Below the pieces are notes generated by a model. The model did not search any database. It was given only the letters and a program-made list of their open reading frames with translations, and had not been told where the DNA came from. Of a stretch of DNA of 49,322 nt, positions 1 through 7,626 are shown one piece after another; the first letter of the stretch is position 1, and each line of letters starts with the position of its first letter. This DNA is from Flavobacteriaceae bacterium UBA4166 (GTDB lineage: Bacteria > Bacteroidota > Bacteroidia > Flavobacteriales > Flavobacteriaceae). The position numbers and the translations under genes were made by a program. Location of the stretch: positions 1 to 49,322 of the forward strand of contig DFVG01000031.1 in NCBI GenBank assembly GCA_002379985.1. Direction: 5' to 3'.

Positions 1-2337
1 TCCATCACAGATCGCATCTGCTTCCGCTTCAATCGCACCGTCCAAATAATGGTCTAATAGCAATTTGTTATTCGGAATTTTCCGCAGTAAATCAACCACA
101 TGCGCTTCCAATTCTTGCTTGTTGATCACAATCTTCATTCCTTGCCCCCCCAATACATAAGAAGGACGAATTAAAAGTGGAAAATCCAACGTATCCGCCA
201 GTGCTAGGGCTTCGTCAGTGGTTTCTGCTGTTCCGAAACGAGGATAGGGAATATTATTATCTTTCAGCAGGGTTGAGAAACTTCCGCGATCTTCTGCCAA
301 ATCTAGGGCTTGGTAGCTGGTTCCCATGATCTTGATTCCGTAGCGATCTAACTTCTCGGCTAATTTCAGTGCGGTTTGCCCCCCCAACTGAACAATGACT
401 CCCACCGGGTTTTCATGACGAATGATGTCATAAATATGTTCCCAGAAGACCGGTTCGAAATAAAGCTTGTCAGCCACATCAAAGTCGGTTGAAACCGTTT
501 CGGGATTACAATTGATCATAATGGTTTCGTACCCGCATTCGGCGGCAGCCAACACGCCATGAACGCAGCAGTAATCAAATTCTATTCCTTGTCCGATACG
601 ATTTGGTCCTGAGCCCAAGACAATGATCTTTTTCTTATCAGTCACCGGACTATCATTTGCAACCAACCGCTGACCATCGGCCGTTTCCATTTCATTTTCG
701 AAAGTGGAATAATAGTATGGGGTTTGCGCGACAAATTCGGCTGCACAGGTATCTACCAGTTTATAAACACGTTGAATATTGAGCTCTTCCCGCTTTTTAT
801 AAACCTCACTTTCCAAACAAGACAACATATGTGCTATCTGGCGATCCCCGTAGCCTTTTTGCTTGGATTCAAGCAATAATTCACGCGGTAAGGTATCTAA
901 GGTATATTGTGAAATTTCTTTTTCGAGCAAGTACAGTTCTTCATATTGCTTTAAGAACCACATATCGATCTTCGTGATCTCATGAATTCTGCTCAGCGGA
1001 ATTCCCAACTGAATCGCGTCATAGATTACAAACACCCGATCCCAACTGGCGTTTCTAAGCTTGTCGAGAATTTGTTCGTAATTGGTATAGCTTTTTCCAT
1101 CGGCGCCGAGACCATTTCGTTTGATCTCTAATGATTGTGTTGCTTTGTGAAGCGCTTCTTGGAAAGAACGACCGATCCCCATAACTTCCCCTACTGATTT
1201 CATTTGCGGACCTAAGATTCGGTTCGATCCCTCAAACTTGTCGAAGTTCCAACGCGGAATCTTCACGATCACATAGTCTAAGGTAGGTTCAAATAAAGCG
1301 GAAGTCGTTTTTGTAATTTGGTTATCAAGTTCATCTAAGGTATACCCCAATGCCAATTTAGCGGCGATCTTAGCGATGGGATATCCTGTAGCTTTTGATG
1401 CTAGTGCCGAAGAACGCGATACACGAGGATTGATCTCAATAGCAATGATGTCTTCTTTTTCATCGGGGCTTACGGCAAATTGTACGTTACATCCCCCTGC
1501 AAAGTCACCAATATTTCGCATCATTTTGATCGCCATGTCGCGCATGCGTTGAAAAGCCGAATCGCTTAAAGTCATGGCCGGCGCTACTGTGATAGAGTCT
1601 CCGGTATGGATTCCCATAGGGTCCATATTCTCTACCGTACAAATGATCACTACGTTATTGTTCTTATCGCGCAACAACTCTAACTCGTATTCTTTCCAAC
1701 CCTGTAAGGCTTTATCAATAAGCACTTCGTGAATCGGCGACACTTCTAGTCCGTGTGACAATGCGGCCTCAAATTCATCTTCTGTTTCTACCAGTGCGGC
1801 TCCGGCCCCTCCTAAGGTAAAGGAAGCACGAATTAATAGTGGAAGTCCGAATTCCTGAGCGATCTCCTTTCCTTGTAACAGAGATTTTGCTGTTTTTGCA
1901 GGAGCTACCGGCACACCGATCTCCCGCATCAATTCTTTGAATTGATCGCGATCTTCGGTGATATTGATCGCGCTGATATCCACCCCAATTAATTTCACAT
2001 CAAAATCTTTCCAAATCCCTTTCTCGTCGGCCTCGATACATAAGTTCAAAGCGGTCTGTCCTCCCATCGTAGGAAGCACCGCATCGATTTGAGGATGTTC
2101 TTTTAGGATCTTTACCAACGACTTCGTGGTGAGTGGCAACAAATAGACATGATCGGCCATGGAGGGATCGGTCATGATAGTTGCAGGGTTGGAATTGATA
2201 AGAATCGTTTCAATACCGTCTTCTCTCAGGGAACGAAGCGATTGCGATCCGGAGTAGTCGAATTCACAAGCTTGTCCGATCACAATAGGACCGGATCCGA
2301 TGATTAAAACCGATTTGATGGACTTATTTTTTGGCAT
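1..2337 (-). CDS. carB: Carbamoyl-phosphate synthase large subunit (3' end outside window)
   Basis: This enzyme makes carbamoyl phosphate from bicarbonate, ATP and ammonia passed from the small subunit, for arginine and pyrimidine synthesis in the cytoplasm. The 779 visible codons are open to the window edge, so the C-terminal part is missing. The N-terminus holds the first synthetase half: the IIGSGPIVIGQACEFDYSG nucleotide-fold start near residue 12, then an ATP-grasp region with the metal-binding stretch EINPRVSRSSALASKATGYP. The second half opens with a repeat of the first motif, LGSGPNRIGQGIEFDYCC, near residue 560. This internal duplication is diagnostic of CarB. The ATG at 2335-2337 is chosen because a good promoter ends only a few bases upstream. 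The gene stands downstream of rpmH on the same strand, separated by a terminator. Confidence 0.97.
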   Translation of the reverse strand, partial: MPKNKSIKSVLIIGSGPIVIGQACEFDYSGSQSLRSLREDGIETILINSNPATIMTDPSMADHVYLLPLTTKSLVKILKEHPQIDAVLPTMGGQTALNLCIEADEKGIWKDFDVKLIGVDISAINITEDRDQFKELMREIGVPVAPAKTAKSLLQGKEIAQEFGLPLLIRASFTLGGAGAALVETEDEFEAALSHGLEVSPIHEVLIDKALQGWKEYELELLRDKNNNVVIICTVENMDPMGIHTGDSITVAPAMTLSDSAFQRMRDMAIKMMRNIGDFAGGCNVQFAVSPDEKEDIIAIEINPRVSRSSALASKATGYPIAKIAAKLALGYTLDELDNQITKTTSALFEPTLDYVIVKIPRWNFDKFEGSNRILGPQMKSVGEVMGIGRSFQEALHKATQSLEIKRNGLGADGKSYTNYEQILDKLRNASWDRVFVIYDAIQLGIPLSRIHEITKIDMWFLKQYEELYLLEKEISQYTLDTLPRELLLESKQKGYGDRQIAHMLSCLESEVYKKREELNIQRVYKLVDTCAAEFVAQTPYYYSTFENEMETADGQRLVANDSPVTDKKKIIVLGSGPNRIGQGIEFDYCCVHGVLAAAECGYETIMINCNPETVSTDFDVADKLYFEPVFWEHIYDIIRHENPVGVIVQLGGQTALKLAEKLDRYGIKIMGTSYQALDLAEDRGSFSTLLKDNNIPYPRFGTAETTDEALALADTLDFPLLIRPSYVLGGQGMKIVINKQELEAHVVDLLRKIPNNKLLLDHYLDGAIEAEADAICDG

Positions 2338-2341
2338 TGTA

Positions 2342-2372
2342 CTAAGGTATTTTCGAAGTGGTAAAATTACAA
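2342..2372 (-). promoter_or_regulatory. Predicted carB promoter
   Basis: On the minus strand a TTG (2370-2372) is followed after 20 bp by TACCTTAG (2342-2349), one base off the Bacteroidota TAnnTTTG -7 box. The box ends only 4 bp before the carB ATG, which implies a very short or absent leader. Confidence 0.55.
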
Positions 2373-2385
2373 CCCATAAGGGTAT

Positions 2386-2421
2386 AAAAAAAAGGTGTTG
2401 CTTGTAAACAACACCTTTTTT
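2386..2421 (-). terminator. Intrinsic terminator after rpmH
   Basis: A perfect 10-bp stem (2391-2400 with 2409-2418, AAAGGTGTTG against CAACACCTTT) has an 8-base loop. On the minus strand it is followed by a run of about eight T. It lies about 20 bp past the rpmH stop codon and separates that transcript from carB. Confidence 0.8.
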
Positions 2422-2439
2422 ATTTATGATTTATCAACA

Positions 2440-2598
2440 TTATTTTTTGTGACGTGTTTCAGAAGAGACACTCAATTTCTTTCTCCCCTTCTTGCGACGG
2501 GCAGCCAATACTTTTCGTCCGTTAACGGAAGCCATACGCTCTCTAAAACCGTGTTTGTTTCTTCTCTTTCTCTTAGATGGCTGAAATGTTCTTTTCAT
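2440..2598 (-). CDS. rpmH: 50S ribosomal protein L34
   Basis: This is the 52-residue ribosomal protein L34, a component of the large ribosomal subunit. The translation begins MKRTFQPSKRKRRNKHGFRE and continues through the conserved RMASVNGRKVLAARRAKGRK block, which matches the whole family from end to end. The C-terminus (KLSVSSETRHKK) is slightly longer than the usual 44-46 residues, as in other Bacteroidota. The ATG is at 2596-2598 and the TAA at 2440-2442. It is a single-gene unit with its own strong promoter and terminator. The usual partners rnpA and dnaA are not next to it here. Confidence 0.96.
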   Translation of the reverse strand: MKRTFQPSKRKRRNKHGFRERMASVNGRKVLAARRKKGRKKLSVSSETRHKK

Positions 2599-2658
2599 CG
2601 TATCTTATATTTTCTTCTGAAAAATTCTATTGTTTAGACCTTTCGTAAAAGTCGGGTG

Positions 2659-2688
2659 CAAATATACAATCATTTTTTACTTTCCCAA
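2659..2688 (-). promoter_or_regulatory. rpmH promoter, consensus Bacteroidota type
   Basis: TTG (2686-2688), 19 bp, then TATATTTG (2659-2666) read on the minus strand. Both boxes and the spacing fit the TTG/TAnnTTTG consensus exactly. The predicted start near 2655 gives a leader of about 57 nt before the rpmH ATG. Confidence 0.8.
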
Positions 2689-2722
2689 ACGCAAAAGACA
2701 AAAAAATCTTGATAGATTTTCA

Positions 2723-2730
2723 TACCTTTG
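2723..2730 (+). promoter_or_regulatory. -7 box for the TPR membrane protein gene
   Basis: TACCTTTG matches the Bacteroidota -7 consensus and sits 23 bp before the ATG at 2754. No clear TTG occurs at the expected -33 distance. Confidence 0.5.
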
Positions 2731-2753
2731 CTCCCCTTAAATAAAGCGACATC

Positions 2754-3323
2754 ATGTTTCATAAAAACATCAAATTATTCTTTGCAGCATTGACAATCGG
2801 ACTCGCAGTATGGCAGTTCATCGAAGGGAATATCGGCAACGGTATTATGTTCGTTTTGCTGGCGGGAATATTTATCTTTCTATACTTCAAGAACGAAATT
2901 ATTTTGCTTGCCTTTCTACGTCTTCGGAAGCAAGACTTTCCCGGCGCCAAAAAGTGGCTCGATAAGATCAAAAATCCGGAAGCATCCCTGGTAAGGAAGC
3001 AGCAGGGATATTACAACTATCTCAACGGACTCATGGTAGCGCAAACCAATATGAATGAAGCCGAAAAATACTTTAAAAAGGCGGTGAGTTTAGGGTTGAA
3101 TATGGATACCGACTTAGCCATGGCGAAATTGAATCTTGCCGGAATTGCCATGACCAAAAATCGTAAACGCGAAGCAGAAATGCTTTTGGCAGACGCGAAG
3201 AAATTAGATAAACACAACATGCTGGACGATCAAATTAAAATGATGAAACAGCAAATGAAGCGCGCCGGTGTGCCTCGTCAACAATTTGGTGGCGGTCGCG
3301 GCGGACGGCGCGGGCGACGTTAA
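2754..3323 (+). CDS. Small membrane-anchored TPR-like protein with RG-rich tail
   Basis: This 189-residue protein has two N-terminal hydrophobic segments (about residues 8-24 and 28-45), then a helical region of about 110 residues whose spacing resembles tetratricopeptide repeats, for example the stretch around NMNEAEKYFKKAVSLG. It ends in a striking glycine-arginine tail (residues about 178-189, GGGRGGRRGRR). Short membrane TPR proteins of this layout occur in flavobacteria, but I know of no assigned function. The topology suggests that the TPR part and basic tail face the cytoplasm, where the tail could contact RNA or phospholipid head groups; that is inference. The gene stands alone, divergent from rpmH and convergent with the lytic transglycosylase gene, whose stop codon is adjacent. 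Confidence 0.8.
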   Translation: MFHKNIKLFFAALTIGLAVWQFIEGNIGNGIMFVLLAGIFIFLYFKNEIILLAFLRLRKQDFPGAKKWLDKIKNPEASLVRKQQGYYNYLNGLMVAQTNMNEAEKYFKKAVSLGLNMDTDLAMAKLNLAGIAMTKNRKREAEMLLADAKKLDKHNMLDDQIKMMKQQMKRAGVPRQQFGGGRGGRRGRR

Positions 3324-4274
3324 TTATTGTCCCGTACTTGTCTTGTAATACCCTTTCTCAGGAATTTCAATTAAATATTCTTTTCCGGAAGCATTCTTTA
3401 AATAGGTTTCGCGAAGCCAAGGATTGTGGATCTTTAAGATCTTGTAATTAATCTCAAAGCGTTTGGCGAATTCTGCAAAGTCGGTTACCGGCGTATCTAC
3501 TTTTACATTGTAGGTAGGCACCGCAGTATATAAATCTTTCTCTCTAAAATTGAACCCGTACTTCTGAGGATTGCTTAAGATCTCTTTAAAAGCAAGAATT
3601 CGGAAGACATACCGACTTGTTTCACTGTTCAATAAGAGGTCGTAGTAGTTATTTTGAGCCTTTTGACGATCGATTTGTTTTGAAACACCATAATTTCCAG
3701 CATTATATGCAGCGGCAGCCAGCGTCCAGCTTCCGAAGCGTTCTTTCGACTTTTTCAAGTATTCCGCAGCTACTTGAGTTGCTTTCTCTAAGTTATATCG
3801 TTCGTCTACATAGTCGTTGATCTCCAAACCGTATTCGCGCCCCGTTCCTTTCAGAAAATGCCAAAAACCGGCAGCTCCCGCAGGAGAACTATTATTCTCT
3901 AAAGCACTTTCGGCGACAGCCAAATATTTAAAATCATCAGGAAGTCCGTATTTCTCCAATAAAGGCTCAATGATCGGGAAGTATTTATGAGCACGCTTCA
4001 TGATTAATAGCCCGTTAGACTGCCAATACGTATTCACTAACAACTCTCGATCGAGTCGTTCGCGCACATCCGGATCGTTTAAAGGCACCGGCTCACCGGC
4101 AAAATCCATGCTTTCCGGAAGTGGTAAAGCATACACATTGTAATCGTTTACCATGCGTTTGTTCAAACTTTCATCTGTAGTTGGAGACTCTTGAACCGCA
4201 TTCACACAAAGTCCACTTACCCCAATCACGGCGATTAACAATCCTATTTTCGAGACTAAACCTGTCATAAGCAT
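3324..4274 (-). CDS. Membrane-bound lytic murein transglycosylase (SLT domain)
   Basis: Lytic transglycosylases cleave peptidoglycan between MurNAc and GlcNAc to form 1,6-anhydroMurNAc ends. This protein has an N-terminal hydrophobic signal or anchor segment (about residues 9-26), then an SLT domain. The catalytic Glu is in YLAVAESAL near residue 122. Further SLT motifs follow: SSPAGAAGFWHFLKGTGREYG and WTLAAAAYNAG. The C-terminal 80 residues resemble the domain that follows SLT in MltD-like proteins, but I see no clear LysM. The reading frame is open back to 4316, but a good promoter lies inside that extension. I therefore start at the first ATG after it (4274); an ATG at 4268 is equally possible. 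The upstream hydrolase gene ends 57 bp away on the same strand. Confidence 0.88.
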   Translation of the reverse strand: MLMTGLVSKIGLLIAVIGVSGLCVNAVQESPTTDESLNKRMVNDYNVYALPLPESMDFAGEPVPLNDPDVRERLDRELLVNTYWQSNGLLIMKRAHKYFPIIEPLLEKYGLPDDFKYLAVAESALENNSSPAGAAGFWHFLKGTGREYGLEINDYVDERYNLEKATQVAAEYLKKSKERFGSWTLAAAAYNAGNYGVSKQIDRQKAQNNYYDLLLNSETSRYVFRILAFKEILSNPQKYGFNFREKDLYTAVPTYNVKVDTPVTDFAEFAKRFEINYKILKIHNPWLRETYLKNASGKEYLIEIPEKGYYKTSTGQ

Positions 4275-4285
4275 AAATTTTTGAC

Positions 4286-4316
4286 TAAAGATAGCGAAAC
4301 TGAAAGCTTCTTTCAA
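4286..4316 (-). promoter_or_regulatory. Promoter of the lytic transglycosylase gene
   Basis: On the minus strand a TTG (4314-4316) is followed after 20 bp by TATCTTTA (4286-4293). The site lies inside the longest reading frame of the transglycosylase, which argues against the upstream start codon at 4316. Confidence 0.55.
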
Positions 4317-4331
4317 GTATTTAACAGCGAT

Positions 4332-5003
4332 TTAAGCCCCGATAATCTGTCGAAGGGTCTTAGTGACCTCTGCCCCTTTGTTGAGTAACATAATGTGAGT
4401 TCCTCCCTCTAGAACAAAGCAATCCTCTTTGTTGAGAATATTTTTGAACGGGAAAATCAGATCTTCGTCACCGTGAATATGTACCACTTCTTCATCGATT
4501 TCGGTACGTTTCCAATTCACCATATGGGCGATGGCCCAATCAAGGTATTGTTTATTTCGCACATGCAGAAACTGTTGGTAGAGCGCCAACCGTTTCTTTG
4601 AACGCGGTCCTACTGCAAATCTCGTGAGATCATCGGCATTCAACATCCAACCTGTAGGCAATAATTTATATGCTTTCGTCTTGCGCGCAAACTTCAATCG
4701 GCTAGGCAATTCGGTTTCAGATTTAACGCTTGAGATAATAATTACCTTCCGAAGCGATAAAAAAGCCGCCATTTCTTGCACCACAACCCCACCAAAAGAA
4801 ACCCCTACTAAAATTGCATTTGGTTTGCTCACATGCGACGCCATGCGCTTTGCATAGGCTGCCATTGACTCCCCTTTTTCGGGAATTAACCACTCGATCA
4901 CCTCCATTTCATAGCGATCTTCCGGAAGTTTAATATTTTTAAAAATCTCCCTTCCGGCGGCCAGTCCGGGAACAAAATAGACAGGAATTTTAGAAGAGTT
5001 CAT
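4332..5003 (-). CDS. Alpha/beta hydrolase
   Basis: This 223-residue cytoplasmic protein has the alpha/beta-hydrolase fold. The strand and oxyanion region PVYFVPGLAAG is at residues 7-17. The nucleophile elbow GVSFGG places the Ser at residue 69. An acid lies in VHIHGDEDLIFP and the likely catalytic His in VLEGGTHIMLL near the C-terminus. All triad members are therefore present in the usual order. The substrate cannot be read from the sequence. It is probably an esterase, or a peptidase- or acyltransferase-like member. It is transcribed divergently from the pirin gene and ends 57 bp before the transglycosylase gene, which has its own predicted promoter. Confidence 0.85.
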   Translation of the reverse strand: MNSSKIPVYFVPGLAAGREIFKNIKLPEDRYEMEVIEWLIPEKGESMAAYAKRMASHVSKPNAILVGVSFGGVVVQEMAAFLSLRKVIIISSVKSETELPSRLKFARKTKAYKLLPTGWMLNADDLTRFAVGPRSKKRLALYQQFLHVRNKQYLDWAIAHMVNWKRTEIDEEVVHIHGDEDLIFPFKNILNKEDCFVLEGGTHIMLLNKGAEVTKTLRQIIGA

Positions 5004-5052
5004 AGGGCTTTAACAAAGGTGTGGCATAAGAGCCGTCAGAATTTTCGTAAAT

Positions 5053-5081
5053 TTGTAACAAAGGTAACAAGACTACCTTTT
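5053..5081 (+). promoter_or_regulatory. Predicted pirin gene promoter
   Basis: TTG (5053-5055), 18 bp, then TACCTTTT (5074-5081), close to TAnnTTTG. The predicted start near 5085 leaves a leader of about 9 nt. The position inside the longer reading frame supports the ATG at 5094. Confidence 0.45.
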
Positions 5082-5093
5082 TTTGGGGCTATC

Positions 5094-5810
5094 ATGAAAA
5101 AGATTTTACATACTGCTAACACGAGAGGTTCGGCCGACTACGGCTGGCTTCAGGCGAATTATTCTTTTAGTTTTGCTAACTACTTTGATCCCAAGAGATT
5201 GCAATTCGGACTCCTACGCGTTATGAACGACGATACCGTGGCACCGGGTATGGGCTTCGGAAAACATCCTCATGAAAATATGGAGATCGTTACCATTCCA
5301 CAGACGGGAGCGTTAAAGCATCGCGATTCTATGGGAAATGAAGGAGTTGTTAAAGCCGGAGACATACAGGTAATGAGTGCCGGAAGCGGCGTGGAGCACA
5401 GCGAGATCAATGCGAGCAGTCAGGAACCAGTGACATTATTTCAAATATGGGTATTCCCGGAAACTGAAAATGTGTCGCCGCGATATGATCAGAAAAAGAT
5501 TTCTAGTTTATTGAAACCAAATAGCTTGACAACAGTGGTAGCACCTAAGGACAAAGCCAAAGGAGATCAATTGTGGGTGCATCAGCAAGCGTATTTTAAC
5601 ATCGGTGATTTTTCTGAAAAGACGACCACCACCTACGAACTTCACAACAAAACACATGGCGCATACGTTTTTATCATTGAAGGATCAGCGCAAGTTGCCG
5701 AAGAACACTTAGGAAAACGCGATGCGGTAGGAGTTTGGGATACTGATTCGGTGGAGATTGAAGCAGCACCCCGTAGTCGCATTTTAGTAATAGAAATACC
5801 GATGAATTAA
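5094..5810 (+). CDS. Pirin family bicupin protein
   Basis: Pirins are iron-binding bicupins. Some bacterial members (YhaK, YhhW) have quercetin 2,3-dioxygenase activity, but the physiological role is usually unknown. The 238-residue protein keeps all four expected metal ligands in the N-terminal cupin: His58 and His60 in GKHPHEN, and His102 and Glu104 in GVEHSE. The C-terminal cupin (from about residue 140) lacks such a set, as is normal. The frame extends upstream to 5019, but that part overlaps the predicted promoter and lacks the family start, so MKKILHTANTRG at 5094 is chosen. The bases just before the ATG are complementary to a loop of the predicted small RNAs at 16.5-16.8 kb. Confidence 0.92.
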   Translation: MKKILHTANTRGSADYGWLQANYSFSFANYFDPKRLQFGLLRVMNDDTVAPGMGFGKHPHENMEIVTIPQTGALKHRDSMGNEGVVKAGDIQVMSAGSGVEHSEINASSQEPVTLFQIWVFPETENVSPRYDQKKISSLLKPNSLTTVVAPKDKAKGDQLWVHQQAYFNIGDFSEKTTTTYELHNKTHGAYVFIIEGSAQVAEEHLGKRDAVGVWDTDSVEIEAAPRSRILVIEIPMN

Positions 5811-5827
5811 CGATAAAATAACTTCCC

Positions 5828-6127
5828 ATGATTGAAGATGTAGAAATTACGGATAATGAGTTCCTACGCCAGTTTGAACTGGAAGTGGGAGACAATATGG
5901 CGCGTATAGAATACGCGTTGCAAGATCGAAAGATATTTCTAACGAAATATGAAATGCCGGAAATACTGGAAGAACAAGGGTTTCGCGATATTTTTATCAA
6001 AGCCGTGTTTGAAGAAGTAAAAGATCGCGGCATTAATTTAGTTCCTACAAGTCCCGAAGTGGCCGGCTTTATGCGTAAGAATCGCAGAAAATATAAGAGC
6101 CTTCTTCCTGTGGGTATCAGTATTTAG
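5828..6127 (+). CDS. GNAT-like N-acetyltransferase, short YjdJ/Acetyltransf_CG type
   Basis: The 99-residue protein matches the short GNAT-like family of about 90-100 residues. It has a core strand pair (NMARIEYALQDRKIFLTKYEMP), a helix after EILEEQGFRDIFIKAVFEEVKDRG, and the strand INLVPTSPEVAGFMRKN. Members carry the acetyl-CoA-binding fold in minimal form; the acceptor is unknown. It follows the pirin gene by 17 bp on the same strand, so the two are probably co-transcribed. A hairpin-rich intergenic repeat follows its stop codon. Confidence 0.8.
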   Translation: MIEDVEITDNEFLRQFELEVGDNMARIEYALQDRKIFLTKYEMPEILEEQGFRDIFIKAVFEEVKDRGINLVPTSPEVAGFMRKNRRKYKSLLPVGISI

Positions 6128-6130
6128 ATT

Positions 6131-6213
6131 TTGGGGGTTCCGTCGTGCTACGACGTCGGGCCTGCCTATCGGCAGACAGGCTTTTCGCACTACGCGGTAG
6201 TTCGCTACAATCC
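6131..6213. repeat. Intergenic repeat-like element with three hairpins
   Basis: Three structures occur in 83 bp between convergent genes. The first is a perfect 6-bp hairpin, CGTCGT/ACGACG (6141-6155). The second is an imperfect palindrome rich in GCCTGCC/GGCAGACAGGC (6160-6181). The third is a pair of mutually exclusive hairpins sharing the GTAG at 6197-6200: CTAC-GCG-GTAG (6190-6200) and GTAG-TTCG-CTAC (6197-6208). It ends in CGCTACAATCCCTAACCCG, running into the 3' end of mtaB. This layout resembles dispersed palindromic repeats common in flavobacterial intergenic DNA. No second copy occurs in the window, so calling it a repeat is from memory of such elements. It could also serve as a bidirectional terminator. 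Confidence 0.55.
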
Positions 6214-7566
6214 CTAACCCGAAACGGGTGCTTCCACAAAAGAACAGCGTACCATTCCTTCCTCATCAATGCGGTCTAAGGTAACTTGATGTAAAGTGTT
6301 TACCAAAGCAGGATCCCAAGGGGCCTTGATCTTCACGTAATTTTCAGTAAACCCGTGAATGTATCCAAATTTATTTTCTCCCTCAAAAAGCGCTGTAGCT
6401 TCACTTCCCAGCCGACTTTCATAAAAGGCACGTCGCTTTTTAGCTGAGAGTCCGCGTAACATCTTGCTCCGCTTACTACGAACCTTTTTCGGAACGACCC
6501 CGTCCATAGTAGCAGCCGGTGTATTATCACGTTCCGAATACGTAAACACATGCAGATACGAAATGTCCAATTCTTGTAAGAACGTATAGGTTTCCAAAAA
6601 GTCGGCATCCGTTTCACCCGGAAATCCTACAATTACATCCACTCCGATACACGCCTGAGGCATCACTTCTTTGATACGCTGTACCCGATCTACGTACAAC
6701 TCACGCATATAGCGACGACGCATCAATTTTAGCAATTTATTGCTTCCGCTCTGCAATGGAATGTGAAAATGTGGCACAAAGGTGCGCGAAGCAGCTACAA
6801 AATCAATCGTTTCGTTTTTGAGAAGGTTGGGTTCTATTGATGAAATTCGAAGGCGCTCTATGCCCTCTACCGTATCTAACGCCTGACAAAGTTCAAAAAA
6901 GGTATGCTCATGCTTTTTATTACCGAACTCCCCTTTTCCGTAGTCACCAATATTAACCCCGGTCAAAACGATTTCTTTGATGCCTTGCGCACTAATTTCC
7001 GCGGCATTGTTCAAGACGTTCTCTAACGTATCACTTCGGGAAATTCCTCTTGCCAAAGGAATGGTGCAATAGGTACATTTATAATCGCAGCCATCTTGTA
7101 CTTTGAGGAAAGCACGCGTGCGATCTCCTATGGAATAAGACCCTACGTAGAAGTCAGCTTCATTAATATCACAAGAATGGATCTGTGCGGTGCCGTTGGC
7201 AAACGACTCAGGATGCGCTAGTAAATCGTTAATGTAGCCGGTAAGTTTGAATTTTTCCGTTGCGCCCAGCACCAAATCCACTCCATCTACATCAGCCAAT
7301 TCTTGTGGTTTCAATTGGGCATAACAACCAATGGCTGCAATAAAGGCTTCGGGATTTGCTTTTTTTGCTTGTTTTACAATACTTTTAAAACGCTTGTCGG
7401 CATTTTCAGTAACGCTGCAGGTGTTGATCACATAAATAGCCGCTTTTTCAGAAAAATCTACACGCATAAACCCTTCGTCTTTAAAGGATCGGGCGATGGT
7501 GGACGTTTCACTGAAATTCAGCTTACAACCTAAGGTGTAAAAGGCGACTTTTTTGTGAGCGTTCAT
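6214..7566 (-). CDS. mtaB: tRNA threonylcarbamoyladenosine methylthiotransferase MtaB
   Basis: MtaB is a radical SAM methylthiotransferase that converts t6A37 of tRNA to ms2t6A37. The 450-residue protein has the three-part MiaB-family layout. The N-terminal UPF0004 domain has cluster ligands Cys14 (YTLGCKLN), Cys50 (NTCSVT) and Cys81 (AIGCYAQ). The radical SAM core has Cys160, Cys164 and Cys167 in DGCDYKCTYC. A C-terminal TRAM-like region covers the last 65 residues or so. The TLGCKLN start and NTCSVT motif point to MtaB rather than MiaB or RimO. It is divergent from the peptide-binding lipoprotein gene, and its 3' end abuts the intergenic repeat. Confidence 0.95.
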   Translation of the reverse strand: MNAHKKVAFYTLGCKLNFSETSTIARSFKDEGFMRVDFSEKAAIYVINTCSVTENADKRFKSIVKQAKKANPEAFIAAIGCYAQLKPQELADVDGVDLVLGATEKFKLTGYINDLLAHPESFANGTAQIHSCDINEADFYVGSYSIGDRTRAFLKVQDGCDYKCTYCTIPLARGISRSDTLENVLNNAAEISAQGIKEIVLTGVNIGDYGKGEFGNKKHEHTFFELCQALDTVEGIERLRISSIEPNLLKNETIDFVAASRTFVPHFHIPLQSGSNKLLKLMRRRYMRELYVDRVQRIKEVMPQACIGVDVIVGFPGETDADFLETYTFLQELDISYLHVFTYSERDNTPAATMDGVVPKKVRSKRSKMLRGLSAKKRRAFYESRLGSEATALFEGENKFGYIHGFTENYVKIKAPWDPALVNTLHQVTLDRIDEEGMVRCSFVEAPVSG

Positions 7567-7591
7567 TCTTGTATTTTAGCAAATGAAGGCG

Positions 7592-7599
7592 CAAAGTTA
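7592..7599 (-). promoter_or_regulatory. -7 box of mtaB
   Basis: TAACTTTG on the minus strand fits TAnnTTTG and lies 25 bp before the mtaB ATG. No TTG is found at -33. Confidence 0.45.
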
Positions 7600-7626
7600 C
7601 AAACTAAAATCGGTTCTCGAAAGCCT

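Noticed and set aside
2395..2637. 80-codon plus-strand reading frame
   Set aside because: It is the antisense shadow of rpmH and its terminator.
5674..6033. 119-codon minus-strand reading frame across the pirin and GNAT genes
   Set aside because: It is antisense to two well-supported genes and has no recognisable motif.
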